Source: Serripes groenlandicus (taxonomy: Eukaryota > Mollusca > Bivalvia > Cardiida > Cardiidae). Taken from it: a DNA stretch of 64,000 nt. The translations under genes and the position numbers were made by a program. The first letter of the stretch is position 1. The number at the start of each line of letters is the position of its first letter. Location of the stretch: contig JASEVX010000011.1 of the NCBI GenBank assembly GCA_031761405.1, positions 27,081,527 through 27,145,526 of the forward strand, in the 5' to 3' direction. The notes beneath the pieces were generated by a model that made no database searches, had not been told where the DNA came from, and was given only the letters and a program-made list of their open reading frames with translations. Shown one piece after another: positions 23,058-34,530 of the stretch.

Positions 23058-25026
23058 ACTCTTATCACGGGATATTTCAAAATATTGACAAGTTATTAAA
23101 TGTCTATTGAATATACTTTGATACGGTTTGAATGACGATAAACGAACACTGTAGATTGTGGTCCGTGTTAACGTATGTACAGACTGATATTGGTCTACAA
23201 TAGTTGCACATGTTGTTTGAAGTCGTTCACTACGGCAAATGGAAAGAATGGTTGAAAAAGTCGATTACATATACGACGTTTGTTAACGCAGTCTAGATCA
23301 AAATATTGCCAACTATTGTCTGGTATACTTTCTCTATCAAAAACATGTTACATGGCATTTATGTGATCGGCTTCCAAACGGCAGTTAATTCATATTCCCG
23401 ATATGCAAATTAGATTGGGATCAATTGTTTGAAAGATCACAGTGTTTGTTAAAGAGCGTTGAACTAGCAAAGATATGAATCCAGATAGCTTTGGACGACT
23501 TAAGAAAATATAAACATTACCATGGCAAAGTCGATAACAATAATTGTTGAAAGAAATGAAAGGACTTTGTACTCGCAAAAGGGCGTTGGATTATTAAATA
23601 TATAATTAAAGGTAGAATTGTACATGTTTGTGACTTCTGATCGAGTATTGACCATGGAACCGGCAACTGAAGTAAATACAAACATTACCTTGGCGCTGAC
23701 AATAAATGTTGAAGGCCGGTATACTTCCGAGATCACAGCAGTTGAATACTTTTGTTTAAGCACCAAGTATATTAGCATAAGAGTGAATGAAGAATGCTGA
23801 TGATCAAAATTAATTCATTTATGTTAAATACGGACATTGTTATTTATGTAAGTGTAATAAGTCGGCTTTTCTTTTGGTAATGTGTATCAATATTACGACA
23901 TGTAGCTATAGTAGTGTTTGTCTGAAAACACGTCATGGAATAAATATTGCTATCCATTGATTTATGTTTTGATTTTCAGTATATAGTGAAGAGTTTAAGC
24001 ACTGGTCGGATTTTAAACAATTCTGATCTTAAAATGCCCAAAGGGCAATAATCAAAGACCGGATTTCCTATGTCGCAGATCAGTTCCGTTGACTGTCAGA
24101 ACACATATGGACAGAATCAAATATTACATCCGATAATCTACTACGTTGGAAATTGACGACTTCTATTGTCCCACAGTTAATTCAAACAAGCTCAAATAAG
24201 ACTGAATAAATAAGAGCAGAAGAGGATCCTGTCAAGCTTTGAACGGTTAATTTCGCCTAATTTGGCAAAATGAAATCCATCCTAGACTTTTGTGAAATAG
24301 ATCTGTAAAAACACCCAGTAAATCCATTGAATATGTTAAACATGTGGAAGATCATAATCGCATCTTAAACAAACTCTTTTTTAACATGTCAATGTCAAGG
24401 TATTTAACCCGTGGCCCGCCGTACTCGACTTCAAAAGAGACAGTCTGTGTGAATGGCTAACAATGTCTGCTTTTCTGTAGTTAACACCCTGTCATTCTGC
24501 CGAGTCTTATTTAAAACTACACAAGTGGACGTAATCTCCCGAGAGGCTCATGGAAGTAATATGTAAACAGTGTAGATCTTGATCATACTGTTGTAGGTTT
24601 ATCGTTAGATACTTTCAAAGCGGGTGACTATATATATCACATCATGTAATTAGTGAACCATTACTACCTACTTGAAGACGAAATTCGACACACTATAAGA
24701 TGCAATTAGAAAACATTGCGGGAAAAGATAATGTGCTCCTTCTTAGTAATGTCGTCTTTTGTACTCGTTTTCGGATCGATTTATACTTACAGTTATAAAG
24801 GATTGTCATAATTTTACCAACATTTTGTCAATGACGTCTCCTGTACAACATATATATAAGCAAGAAAGGGTACCAAACCAAGGATATTGACTCCAATATC
24901 AGAAGACAGACATGTACGACTATGCACTGAGACACGGGACAGACGGTTATCAAAGACAAATGTTCTTGGAAACCATATGTGTCACTTTAAAATAAATCAC
25001 CTGACACCGTAGACTATCGTTGTCCG
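23058..25026. other. GPCR 3' flank, otherwise unannotated
   Basis: It probably includes the 3' UTR. No other gene is recognised. Short frames on both strands between 23390 and 23800 show no motif. Confidence 0.45.
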
Positions 25027-25220
25027 TTACGCTAGAAGAAATCAATGTGTGTTTCTTTGGTGTGTTACTCCTCTTTCAACAGTTTTTCAGTTATATGACG
25101 GCGTTTAATTGTACATTTAAGTCTTACGCTAGAAGAAATCAATGTGTGTTTCTTTGGTGTGTTACTCCTCTTTCAACAGTTTTTCAGTTATATGACGGCG
25201 TTTAATTGTACATTTAAGTT
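25027..25220. repeat. Perfect or near-perfect 97-bp tandem duplication
   Basis: The block from 'ttacgctagaagaaatcaat' to 'aattgtacatttaagt' occurs at 25027 and again at 25124 with no difference that I can see over 90 bp. This suggests a recent event. Confidence 0.9.
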
Positions 25221-25229
25221 TCTTCGGGA

Positions 25230-26080
25230 CTACTCGCGGTTTAAAATGATGTCAGTATGTTGATCTTAATGATATCGAGGCCAAGTTCGAATATGGGTCA
25301 TGCCGGGTCAAAAACTATTTCACTAGGACAAATTGAAGGAAAATCTTGTTAACACTCTAGAGGCCGCGGTTTTTTTTTACTTCAGCAGCTCGAAATTTTG
25401 CCTTAATTATATTTAGGTCAAGTTAGACTAGTTCAGAAACTAGGTCACTAGGCCAAATTGAAGGAAAATCTTGTCAACACTGTAGAAGCCACATGTTTTA
25501 AAAGTTGGTCAGAATGTTTATCTTAATGATATCTAGGCCTAGTTCGAATATGGGTCATGCCGTGTTAGGTCATTAGGCAAAATTGATGGAAAATCTTGTT
25601 AATACTCTGGAGGCCGCGTTCCTTGCTTCAGCAGCTTGACATTTTGTCAGAATCTTTGTATTGATAATATCTAGTCCATTCTCGAATAAGTGTCATATCA
25701 GGTAAAAAGAAAATATGTCACTAGGCCAAATGAAGGAAGATTTTGATAAAACTCTGGAGATTGCATTTTGAAACTTTGTCAGAATAATTGTCTTGATGAG
25801 TTTACATTGATCCAACACTTTCTCCAAGTCTAGTACATGGTTTATAGAATATTTCTACTTGATGGAAGTTGATTTAACATTGACATATTTCTCAATATAA
25901 TAAGGCAGAAACTTCAAAGTATTCTGCCGAAAACTGCTGTCATATTTTCCTTTGATTCATGTCTTAAAGGTGTATAGTTGTGAGCTCTTGCACTCAGGTG
26001 AGCGATATAGTTCAAACAAGGTTCTCCTGTTTTCAAATTGGCAGTTTCATAATATTTACTATTTTTGATATGATCTTTCA
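25230..26080 (-). repeat. Inverted copy of the 11.5-12.8 kb repeat
   Basis: Read on the minus strand, it has the same order as 11690-12785: the 'acctgagtgcaagagctcac' block (about 25980-26000), 'tatttctcaatataataagg' reversed, then several units with the 'cctagtgacct' core. It contains fewer units than the first copy. Confidence 0.75.
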
Positions 26081-26659
26081 ATTTCTTAACAATAAATACA
26101 TAAACATAAGCTGCAATTGTTATTTCCTTTCACATTTTCCCTACTTGTCCAACCTTCCTGCAAATTACTTTGTGCAAAGACAGGTTAAGTACTCTTAACC
26201 TGTTTTTGCGTACAAAAAATATAAATTGTTGTCTAAAGAATTGGCGCAAAAACAGGTTAAGTGCTCCTATTTTTCACGAACAATTATATAAAAACATTGT
26301 CTAAGGTTTTGGTGCAAAAATAGGTTAATATATTTGTTATCTGTTACTTAGTGATATGGCATCATATAGACATCTAGTGACATCACATTCTAAAAGAATG
26401 CAAGAATTCCACCAGTTTGTTGAGCTGTATCAATAAACTAATTTGTTCTGATGTTTCAAGAATTATTAAACATAAGAGTTAAAAACACTGTGGCAAGAAG
26501 AAATTGTTCATTTTGAAAAATGTATTCTTTTGTCACAGCGTACATGATTTTGTACTATTATTCAAATAATAATATAAACAATTTTTTTTAGAAGTAAAGC
26601 AATTAATTTTTTTAAATTTTATTTCATGTACTTATGTATAAACATGTTTTCCTCTCAAA
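26081..26659. other. Stretch with short local 'aacaggttaag' repeats
   Basis: 'aggttaagtactcttaacct', 'aacaggttaagtgctcctat' and 'aataggttaatatattt' occur at 26180-26340, spaced about 70-80 bp, giving a diffuse local repeat. No gene recognised. Confidence 0.45.
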
Positions 26660-26689
26660 TACAAGAGGCTTCCTAAACTAAACATGTAT

Positions 26690-27018
26690 TTCAAATCGTC
26701 AGAATAAGCACCTTTCTGTCTGTCGCCTCTGCAGCAGACATATTTTAAAATCATTGTTGCAAAAGGAGAATTTGCTCACCATGAGCAATTCCTACATTTG
26801 TCAGAATGATTTTAACTCCATTAAATAATTACACTATCATTTATTCATTTCCCTCATATAGACGCTTTCTGACGCCTCTGCAGCAGATGAATTTTGAAGA
26901 ATTCATAACAAAATGAGGAATTGCTCAATACGAGCAACTTTTCCGTTTGTCACAATGTTTTCAAAAGTCATCTGCTTAAGAGGCGTCAGAAAGCGTCTAT
27001 ATGTGGAGAAGGGTTAAG
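26690..27018. mobile_element. Two adjacent CCCTTTCCCACA-family MITEs
   Basis: The second (about 26845-27018) is nearly palindromic at its ends: 'gacgctttctgacgcctctg' opposes 'gaggcgtcagaaagcgtc', followed by 'gagaagggttaag'. The first (about 26690-26830) is truncated. Both carry the 'aattgctcaatacgagcaa'-type internal block. Confidence 0.7.
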
Positions 27019-27066
27019 AAAAATATGACTGGAAAGATGCCCATTCATTTCTTTTGGAATACAATG

Positions 27067-27282
27067 TTTAACCCTTTCCCACATACAACAGACGACTTTG
27101 AAATAATATAAGCAAAAATATATTAAATCTATACAAATGAATGTTTAATTATTGAAATGAGTGAAAACATTATTACAAGGAGGAATTGCTCATTTTAAGC
27201 AATTTATTTTCTATTCACAATGTTTTCAAATTTGTCTGCTGCAGAAGAGTCAGAAAGAATGTATATGAGGGAAAGGGTTAAT
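27067..27282. mobile_element. Complete TTAA MITE (CCCTTTCCCACA family)
   Basis: It begins 'ttaaccctttcccacataca' and ends 'gagggaaagggttaa', with TTAA on both sides. The inner arms are 'cagacgactttgaaa' and 'tttgtctgctgcag'. A further decayed start, 'gcctctctcacatacaaaaa', lies near 27345. Confidence 0.8.
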
Positions 27283-27669
27283 ATAAGGGTTGCAGTGAAT
27301 AAGTTAATTCACAGTAGAAGTCTCAAATAAGTTTCATATCAGATGCCTCTCTCACATACAAAAACATCTACAGCGAAGAACGAACAAATCTTGACAAAAT
27401 CGTAAAAATCCCTTTAAATGAAAGTAAGATTATTGAAAAGTGATGAAAACATTGTGACAAAAGTAATAATTGCTTCAAAATTATTCAATATCCAATTACC
27501 AGCTATATAGGTATATCACAAACTAGTAGATCTAAATACCACCTGCAAAGGTTATTCTGAATAATCATTATCCTGAAATAGAGTTTTCTTTTATTCTTTT
27601 ATTGCTTTCAATAGCTAATGAAGATTCATACTCTTCATTACATAAATTACTATGGCACTCCAAGCATCA

Positions 27670-28110
27670 TGGAATCAAGGCGATATGCGTTTTCAAGGAA
27701 GAGGCCGATAATGTGTAGCAAATGCAGCAGTAGCTTTACAACTCAGTGCAAAACTTTCCCCTTTTGCACTGGGAGAAATCTACCTTAGACCAAATATTGA
27801 TAGAGGGGGACAGGATGTTTTCAAGTAGTATCTTACTGCAATTTGTTCAAAAATATTCCATGGCACTTTGTTCTGCCAAACTGAGTTTCCGATTTACAGA
27901 CTTGAAGATGCAATAGAACAGGCATAGTAGAATAGTACATTTGGTGGGTTGTATATTTACAATGGGAAACAGCATTCCAGCATATTCATGTGCTATTATG
28001 AAGGATAAAAACACATTCTTATTGTTTGACTCTCACAGCCGAAATGATTGTGGTATGGTTTTGCCAGATGGACGTGCTAAAATGACATCGCTTTAAAACA
28101 TTCTTAACTT
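27670..28110 (+). pseudogene. OTU/C57-like cysteine-protease-like module, decayed
   Basis: One frame reads QGDMRFQGRGRQCVANAAVA. A second, after frameshifts, reads YLQWE/IFTMGNSIPAYSCAIM and LLFDSHSRNDCGM. The pairing of a 'G-Q-C' segment with a downstream 'FDSHSR' segment is the pattern of OTU-like cysteine-protease-type proteins found in invertebrate mobile elements, where Cys and His would be catalytic. Both signature residues are still visible (Cys in RQC, His in DSHSR), but stop codons and frame changes between them make this a pseudogene. It lies upstream of and in the same orientation as a transposase relic, so the two may belong to one element. Assignment is by motif only. Confidence 0.55.
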
Positions 28111-28432
28111 AAGCTTATTTATCAGGCATCTGGCATCATCTTTAAAACAACATGGAACTGCACCATATAAAATATCCTGGTGATTTTTAATCTTCTGATA
28201 CTGAATCAGAGTTTTCAGGGTTTGGAGAAGTCGGTGAGTGCGACTACACATGTAAACTTTATATAAGTTAAAACGTCGAAGTGTCAGATATTTCTGATGT
28301 ATCAGATGTAGATATAAGTAGTAGAAGCTCAAAAAAAAAAAGCAAGCTTGGACAGTTCCCTTGTTGATGATGCAATTGACAATCTGGATCACAGTGATTT
28401 ATTCCTGAACTCTATAAATATAGACACATTTA

Positions 28433-28966
28433 ATGACTTGGAATATGACAGAAATATGTTTAGATGTGTTTTCTTTGATGTTAATTGCAAGAAGATTGCG
28501 AAGTCTAAGTGGGGATGTGAGTAAATGCAAGATTGTTGTTAGCAGTGTAGGTGTGGGCAGTCTTAGCAGTGATGCTATTGATGCTAGTGGAGGAGTGGTT
28601 AGTTTTGGCTGTGATGTAAGTGGGGTTCTGGGTAAAGATGTTAGTGGAGGTGTGGGCATTGATGTTAATGGAAAAATGGGTAGTGTTGGCGATTACGTTA
28701 GTGGGGGTCTGATCAGTGATTTTGGTGGAGGTAGTGTTAGTAGTTATGTTAGTGATGATGGTGGTTATAATGTGAGTAGAGATGTTGGCAGTTCTGGCAT
28801 TGATGTTAGTGGATGTCTAGGCGATGATAGTACAGAAGTTTCAGATAATGTTCGTTCTCGGAAAAGATTGAAAAATGAAAATAACTGGAAGCGAAAGGTT
28901 TTGAAAAGACGCCGGAATTCATGTCATAGTTATGTCAATACGTCAGGAAATAAAAATCATGCATGA
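28433..28966 (+). pseudogene. 5' part of transposase ORF with Ser/Gly/Val-rich repeats
   Basis: An open frame of 177 codons. Residues 35-135 are imperfect repeats of the type DVSGGVG, made by a 'gatgttagtggaggtgtggg'-like DNA repeat. The last third changes to a basic stretch, RKRLKNENNWKRKVLKRRR then SCHSYVNTSG. That pattern (basic, WK, then S-YVN-G) is what I expect immediately before the Cys-rich start of the DDE transposase that resumes at 29568. The frame stops at 28966, where a LINE 3' end begins. The link to the downstream part is inferred from order and family resemblance. Confidence 0.5.
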
Positions 28967-29567
28967 TAGAGAAGGGGAGACATTTAAATATAGATAGGGA
29001 TTGCAGATTATGTCGCTATTGTTTAACTAAAATTTAACTAAAAATATTTACTGTGTTGAAGATGAAATATATTTTCTAGTTATATGTCCTTTGTATGATA
29101 ATATTAGAAAGGATCTTTTTCTCCAGAAATGGACCGGACAGCCACCATCTCAACAGTTATCTATAGAGATTATGTCAGATATCGCTTTCAATGCTGTTAC
29201 AACGGTGGTAAAATTCCTAATAAAAGTATTTGAGCTTCAAGACAATGTACAAGACTGAGTATACAATACAGTTGTCATTTAATACTATAAATAATGTTTG
29301 TTTTTTGCGTATATGAAGATGCTAGGTTTCAGTTCATCGTCATATCACTTATTAAGCTGAATGTCATATGTTTATCGCTATCTACAATCATTATATGTAT
29401 GTATTATGTATGTTCATGCCCTTCGATATTTTCACATTCGTTTTTCTATTATAATAGTGTGTATTGCATTGTATTTGTGTTATAATATTGACTATATTTT
29501 CACTGCTCTCAAGTATTGTATTGTGGGCCGGTGGCCTTTGAATACTAGAACTCAATAAACTGTGATG
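28967..29567 (+). mobile_element. 5'-truncated LINE 3' end inserted in the transposase gene
   Basis: Translation gives NIDRDCRLCRYC, then VEDEIYFLVICPLYDNIRKD (28990-29110). This is the Cys-containing C-terminal region of a non-LTR retrotransposon reverse-transcriptase ORF. The same 'EDExxFxxxCxxY' signature appears in the LINEs at 57.9 kb (+) and 63.0 kb (-). Stop codons are present. The fragment ends near 'gaactcaataaactgtgatg', close to where transposase similarity restarts. No clear target-site duplication was found. Confidence 0.6.
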
Positions 29568-30640
29568 TTAAAAGGAGGTTGTGGTAGTAAATGCAAACTT
29601 AAGTTTAATGAAACATTTACAAAAACTGATAGGGAGATAATTTTCCATGAGTTTTGGGGGCTAAGTTGTTTTTCAAAACAAAGGGATTTTATATCCAAAT
29701 CCATAACAGAACTACCTTTAAAGCGTATACAAAATAAAATGTCGAAAAGTGACAAGGAAATATATACTTTGTTTTGTGTAGTGAATATGTTAAGTTTGCA
29801 AACTGTTTTTCTTTGATACTTTAGATATATCTCGCTCATGTATCGATTCAACGTTGAATAAATGCAATCCCCTATAAGGCATTACTACGCATGACAACGG
29901 GGGAAAACATGAAACAAAGAGCAAACAAAATTCCCAGTTTGATTGTGTCTGATATGGAAAATTATATTGGTAGTTTTCCTAGGGTGGAATCTCAATACTG
30001 TAGGAGATCAACAGGGAAGGAATATCTAGAGGCCGATTTTAATTTGACAAAAATGTATTTTATGTATATTGTAAACAATGTGAGATCAATCATGTGGTTC
30101 CTGCAAAAGACTCTATGTATAGAAACATTTTTAACACAAAGTTTAAAACATGTATGTATATCATTTAACAAACCGTTGAAAGATCAATGTGATTTTGTTC
30201 TGGATACAAAAACAAACCCGAATGAGAAAAATGTCTCATTTCAGACTTGTTTATTAGACATGAAAAATAAAGACCTTGCTTGTAAATCGAAAGAAGTAGA
30301 CAAGACACTTGAAAGAGTGAGTTCTACTCATTGTACTGCTTGTTTTGATTTACAGCAAGTATTAACCATCCCCAAAGCTTACCAGTCTAGTCTATATTAT
30401 TCTAGAAGACTTAACAATTATAATCCGTCTGTGTATTCCTTGGGAACAGGTAACGCAAACTGCTACTAACGGGATGGAGTTATAGCAAGCAGGGGATCTT
30501 GTGAGATCGGATCATGCGTTTTCCAATGTTTTAAATCCTTTTCAAAAGTCATATAAAATCTGTTACAACCTATTCAGATAACTGTGCTGGCCAGAACAGA
30601 AGTATATATTTATTATCAATGTTGTTGTACTGTAACGTGC
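29568..30640 (+). pseudogene. DDE-type transposase relic (SFPR…YYxR…DNCAGQN family)
   Basis: Blocks in order: Cys-rich start KGGCGSKCKLKF; EFWGLSCFSKQRDFI; a frameshift near 29805 to FFFDTLDIS; a second shift near 29890; then SLIVSDMENYIGSFPRVESQ and YCRRSTGKEYLEADF; KDQCDF; CFDLQQVLTIP; YYSRRLNNYN; an in-frame TAA at 30468 within NCY*RDGVIASRGSCEIGS; and finally, in another frame, YSDNCAGQNRS. The FDLQ and DNCAGQN blocks are the likely first and second catalytic Asp regions. The third acidic block is not seen. I know this arrangement from many uncharacterised arthropod and mollusc transposase-like proteins but cannot assign the superfamily safely. It is dead: at least two frameshifts, two stops and an upstream LINE insertion. 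Confidence 0.65.
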
Positions 30641-31390
30641 CCAGAAGATCCCTTCAGCGAAAAGTATACTCAACCCTGAAGGGGTCCACTTGCCTTATAT
30701 ATCTAACCCTACGACCATCACTTCGAACCGGTGATGCTAATTTGCATATTCGTTACAGTACAGTCTTAAACTCGTTTCATTTCGAAATTGTATGTCACAA
30801 ATATCTCGAAAGTGGCCGAAGACAAAACGACTCTGTGCATTCTTGTATCGAGAGAGCTATGACAAATGTTTCTTTGTTTACTACCCCTCAGCTGGCAACA
30901 GTTTTTTGATGGCCAAACCTGCACATCATTACAAAACTATTGAAATGATCTCATTTCTTTGATTTTAAAAAACCTCAATCAACAAATAAAAAACTGAGAT
31001 TTGTTATGCTTAGAGTAAAATCAGATAGATGGAGATCAGAACAATAACATTTTCCAATGATCTTCCCTGATACGGCACAGATACAGTACGACCAGGCGCG
31101 TAACTAGGCATACTCCCATACACACGGGAGTACTTCGAATTCCAAAAATGAAATATTTCAATGGCCTACAAATGTTGGAGGGGGGTTTACATGAGCATCT
31201 CGGCAGTTTCCGTACGTGCTCATCTATTTCTGAAAGTAAATTAGCCGAGGTGTTCCGAGTGTAATCACAACGTACTGGTTGCTTCCCTTATTTACATCGT
31301 TAAATGTAGTACGTCATACCAATCCATGTATACCGAATGAAGACGCAATATAAAGTTTTCTTATTCTATTAAACATGGCGACTTCCTTAA
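30641..31390. other. Unannotated stretch after the transposase relic
   Basis: No further transposase similarity seen. The short frame 30619-30909 begins in the relic and then loses resemblance. Nothing else recognised. Confidence 0.4.
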
Positions 31391-31951
31391 AGGGACTGAA
31401 TCCCATATGAGAAAAAAGCGAAAACAAAAAGAAAATTGTTAATAATTGCTATTACCTTGATGTTTTTGCATGTAAGGCATTGAGATTTGCTGACTGATGT
31501 ACTACAATATATGCACACTATTAATATAGCGGAGATTTTTCGTTATTTTGCATTGTAAAATCTACTGGGGATACTTTAACCCAGTAAATCTAAAAATATC
31601 GCTGTATATTTATCACGTGATCACTACAACCGAATTGACAATCTCCTTCGCAGAGTTGTCGTTCCTTACACTCACGCATACATGAATGTAATGAGTCGAT
31701 AGTGTTAGAGAATGCCGTATTGAATCCACAAATTCAAATGAGCAAGAGGAAATTACACGGTATTTTTAAACGGGAAAACACGGAGCGGACGTTTTTTTAA
31801 CTGCTTATTTCCTATGAAATAATGAAAAACAAGACTTGTACGACCTTCTACAACATTCTGTTACATATATATCGACGTATTTTGGATTAATTAGAATAAG
31901 TATAAAATATAACGATTTTGGACCATTATGGTGTTCAGTCCCTTTAACATC
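31391..31951. mobile_element. 0.56-kb TTAA element with AGGGACTGAA termini
   Basis: The left end is 'ccttaaagggactgaatccc' and the right end is 'gtgttcagtccctttaaca'. TTAA lies on both outer sides and the termini AGGGACTGAA/TTCAGTCCCT are exact complements; the match extends imperfectly to about 20 bp. It contains an internal hairpin 'tactgggg…cccagta' (31563-31590). No transposase. piggyBac-like mobilisation is inferred from TTAA. Confidence 0.75.
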
Positions 31952-32094
31952 TGGTAGATTTTGTATCCATTTATTATATAATAAATCGACATATGCAAGT
32001 CGAACATGCATCATGAAAGCCGTAGTAAATTTAATACTGTTTTATAAAGCGTAGCCTGTTTATAATAACTGTTTTATTTTAGACATGCACAATG

Positions 32095-33740
32095 AAGGTT
32101 TCGCACACTTCAACCGAAGTACTTGGTGTCGTCCACCTGGTTACGCTATTCCGTGGCCTCTGATGTTGTTTACTGTGCCCAATGCCACCTGTTTGCAGGA
32201 CCTGACAACCGCGTTACGACATTGGTGAGAACCGTCCTTCGAGATTGGAGTAATATTTTGAAAATCGTTGTCAGCCATTCAAAGTCAGCATCCCATCTGT
32301 CCAACTGTGAGGCCGCTGACAATTTCCTTGCTGTTATGAAAAGGGATAAGAAAGACATACGTGTAACATGTCACAATACAATGCCGTTGTTGAAAAACCC
32401 AGAAACATTCTTGTGAGTATCGTTGAGGCCATCATTGTACTTGGGAAACAGAATACTGCTATCAGGGGGCATGAGGAGGAAAAAGGCAACTTCCGGGCTC
32501 TTCTTAATTTCAAGGCCAAACATGACCCTATTTGAAGGAACATCTGGAAAAGGGAGACGCACGTTCCATGTATCTAAGCCCGGAAATTCAAAATGAACTA
32601 AATATATATGTGGAAATCAAATCACAGAACGTATTGTCTCAGAATGTAATCGGGCACCATGCTTTGGGTTCATAGCTGACGAAGCCAAGGATGCCAGTAC
32701 CATGGAACAGATGGCTCTATTCTTGCGATACTATGATGTTGCTGAACTACGGGAAGATGTTATATTGTTCGCCGAATGTAAGTAGACCACGGGCGAGTCG
32801 TTAGCAGAAGAATTGATTTGACCAACCTTGAACAGGCTAATGTAAACCCTGACAAAATGCGCGGCCAGGATTACGATGGCACCGCAAACTTGGACGGCAT
32901 TCACAGGGGTGTGCAAGCTAGAATTTAATATCGAATCTCCGGGGCTGTGTACACCCATTGCAAAGCTTGAATTAAGCGATTATTCATGCTTCATCAGAGA
33001 TGTATGCTCTAAACATGATGGGCACCGTGCAGCAAATTGCGTTCGCATTCAATTACTCTGCTAAGCGACTGCTACGGTTCAAGAAAACCTTGACAATGAT
33101 GAAGCAGCCCGTGTACAGATGGAACATCGAACTATACTTCAATATATGTGCGATACTCGCTCGGCAGCTCGGGCTGACGCCTTACACACTTTCCTCTGCT
33201 CGTTCAGGTAAACTAACGATAAACAATACAACTGGTTAAGTCTCCAGGAAGAAGACATGGAGAGTGATTAATATAAGCTAAAAAGCTTGTTTCACAATCG
33301 ATGAAAAAATAAATAAGTTTGAACTAAACAATAAAATAATCTAGTAACGAACTTCTCAAATAAAAACAAATGTTAAGCTAGTGTCTGTCATTCTCAGTCG
33401 GCTATGTCTTACTTATTAGCAATGAGTGACCCTTTGAATAACCCAAACATTACGTATGTTGAGCGAATAAAAGTGTCATTTCGCACAGCTACTCTTGTCA
33501 TATGTTAAATATATGTTTTTTTTATTCGAGTCTGCCGAAGTAACACCTGCCAATGCGCCTGAGATCTTTGCAGAATACAGGCCAAACTTGGAGTGTGACC
33601 AAGAAACATTCCTTCGTGAATGCCAAAGATGGAAGTCTAAATGGACTAAATCGTCTCCGGTCCTTCAAATTCAGTTTTTGCTACTTTTACCACAAAGAGC
33701 ACTTTTTGAGGCAGGCTCCGGACTAAATTCACAGTAAATT
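32095..33740 (+). pseudogene. ZMYM1-like hAT transposase relic, nearly full length
   Basis: Domains follow the family order. The TTF-type zinc finger reads WLRYSVASDVVYCAQCHLF, then TTLVRTVLRDWSN, ending in SHSKSASH (32135-32295). After a frameshift near 32400 come LGKQNTAIRGHEEEKGNF and FIADEAKDASTMEQMALF (32675-32730), the latter holding the first catalytic Asp in ADE. Next are RGQDYDGTANLDGIHRGVQA (about 32860-32925), the second Asp region, and NMMGTVQQIAFAF. Then come CDTRSAARADALHTF (33145-33205), where the usual TRW is TRS, and a C-terminal EIFAEYRPNLECD … WKSKW (33565-33645). Several stops and frameshifts break it, and a SINE tail sits at 33236-33310. It is thus a non-functional DNA transposon copy. 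The family call is well supported by the number of ordered blocks. Confidence 0.85.
33236..33310 (+). mobile_element. SINE-like tail fragment inside the hAT relic
   Basis: 'ttaagtctccaggaagaaga' followed by 'gtgattaatataagctaaaa' matches the 3' part of the SINE-like repeat at 38225-38420. A reverse piece is at about 40630 ('aatcacgctcgatgtcttct'). It separates the DALHTFLCSFR block from the C-terminal block of the transposase. Confidence 0.6.
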
Positions 33741-34402
33741 AAGTCCTTGACATCAAACTGAGCTTTGGTATCGTAACAGATGGCACGGGGTACTGTTTTA
33801 GGCCGACTCTTTGCAACTGATTACATTTCATTTATTACTTTGTAGCATTGGGTATAATTCACTTATACCTTATTATACAATACACACTTGGATGAGATAT
33901 GCCAGTTAACATCCTAGTTTTGTTTTTATGTATATATATCAGTGATGCTCGTTTCCAAATACATTTACTTGCTTAATCATTGCAGGGGACGTATACAATT
34001 TTAGGCTGATATTTTCCTTCCAATGTGTTTTGCACATGATCTAACTTGAGGTAAAACTAACAGTTAACCGGTCGTTTGTACCAAGGCGGGATATCCTTCT
34101 CTGCTAAAGTAAAAGTGTCTGTTAGCAACCAACCGCTGGTGCTCAAGCAAGGAATCGTCTTTGTATGAACTCCTTACAGGTTAAGGCGTTTCAAGCGTAT
34201 ATTTTTTACTGTATGTTAAAGTTTGTATCTCTCATAATGGCATGTTACATGTTTGATTTACTTTAAAGCACACAATCTATGTTTGTTCGATTGTTTCTCT
34301 TGTATATATTTAGAAATGTATTTTATATATGTCTGCCATCAAGGGTGGTTCATATGGTCCAAGGTGCGGTTTTCTCTGGGCGTCGCGCTTTGCTTTTGGC
34401 GG
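33741..34402. other. Unannotated stretch
   Basis: No gene or repeat recognised. Confidence 0.4.
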
Positions 34403-34530
34403 TTTTTTGTCGCACAGATATGACATAATTAATTATTTTCTTATGTGGAAAGTTACATTTGGCATTTCAATTAAATGCCCATTTCCACTCTTATTTGGAA
34501 TTTTCCATTTATAATAAAAATGCCTTTTTT
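34403..34530. repeat. Direct repeat, copy 1
   Basis: 'cagatatgacataattaatt' to 'ttatttggaattttccattt' recurs at 35109-35250 with few changes, about 706 bp apart. The pair could be LTR-like ends of a degraded element or a simple duplication. No primer-binding site was recognised. Confidence 0.7.

Noticed and set aside
28399..28659. Pro/Leu/Thr-rich minus-strand frame
   Set aside because: Antisense shadow of the Ser/Gly/Val-rich repeats of the plus-strand ORF.
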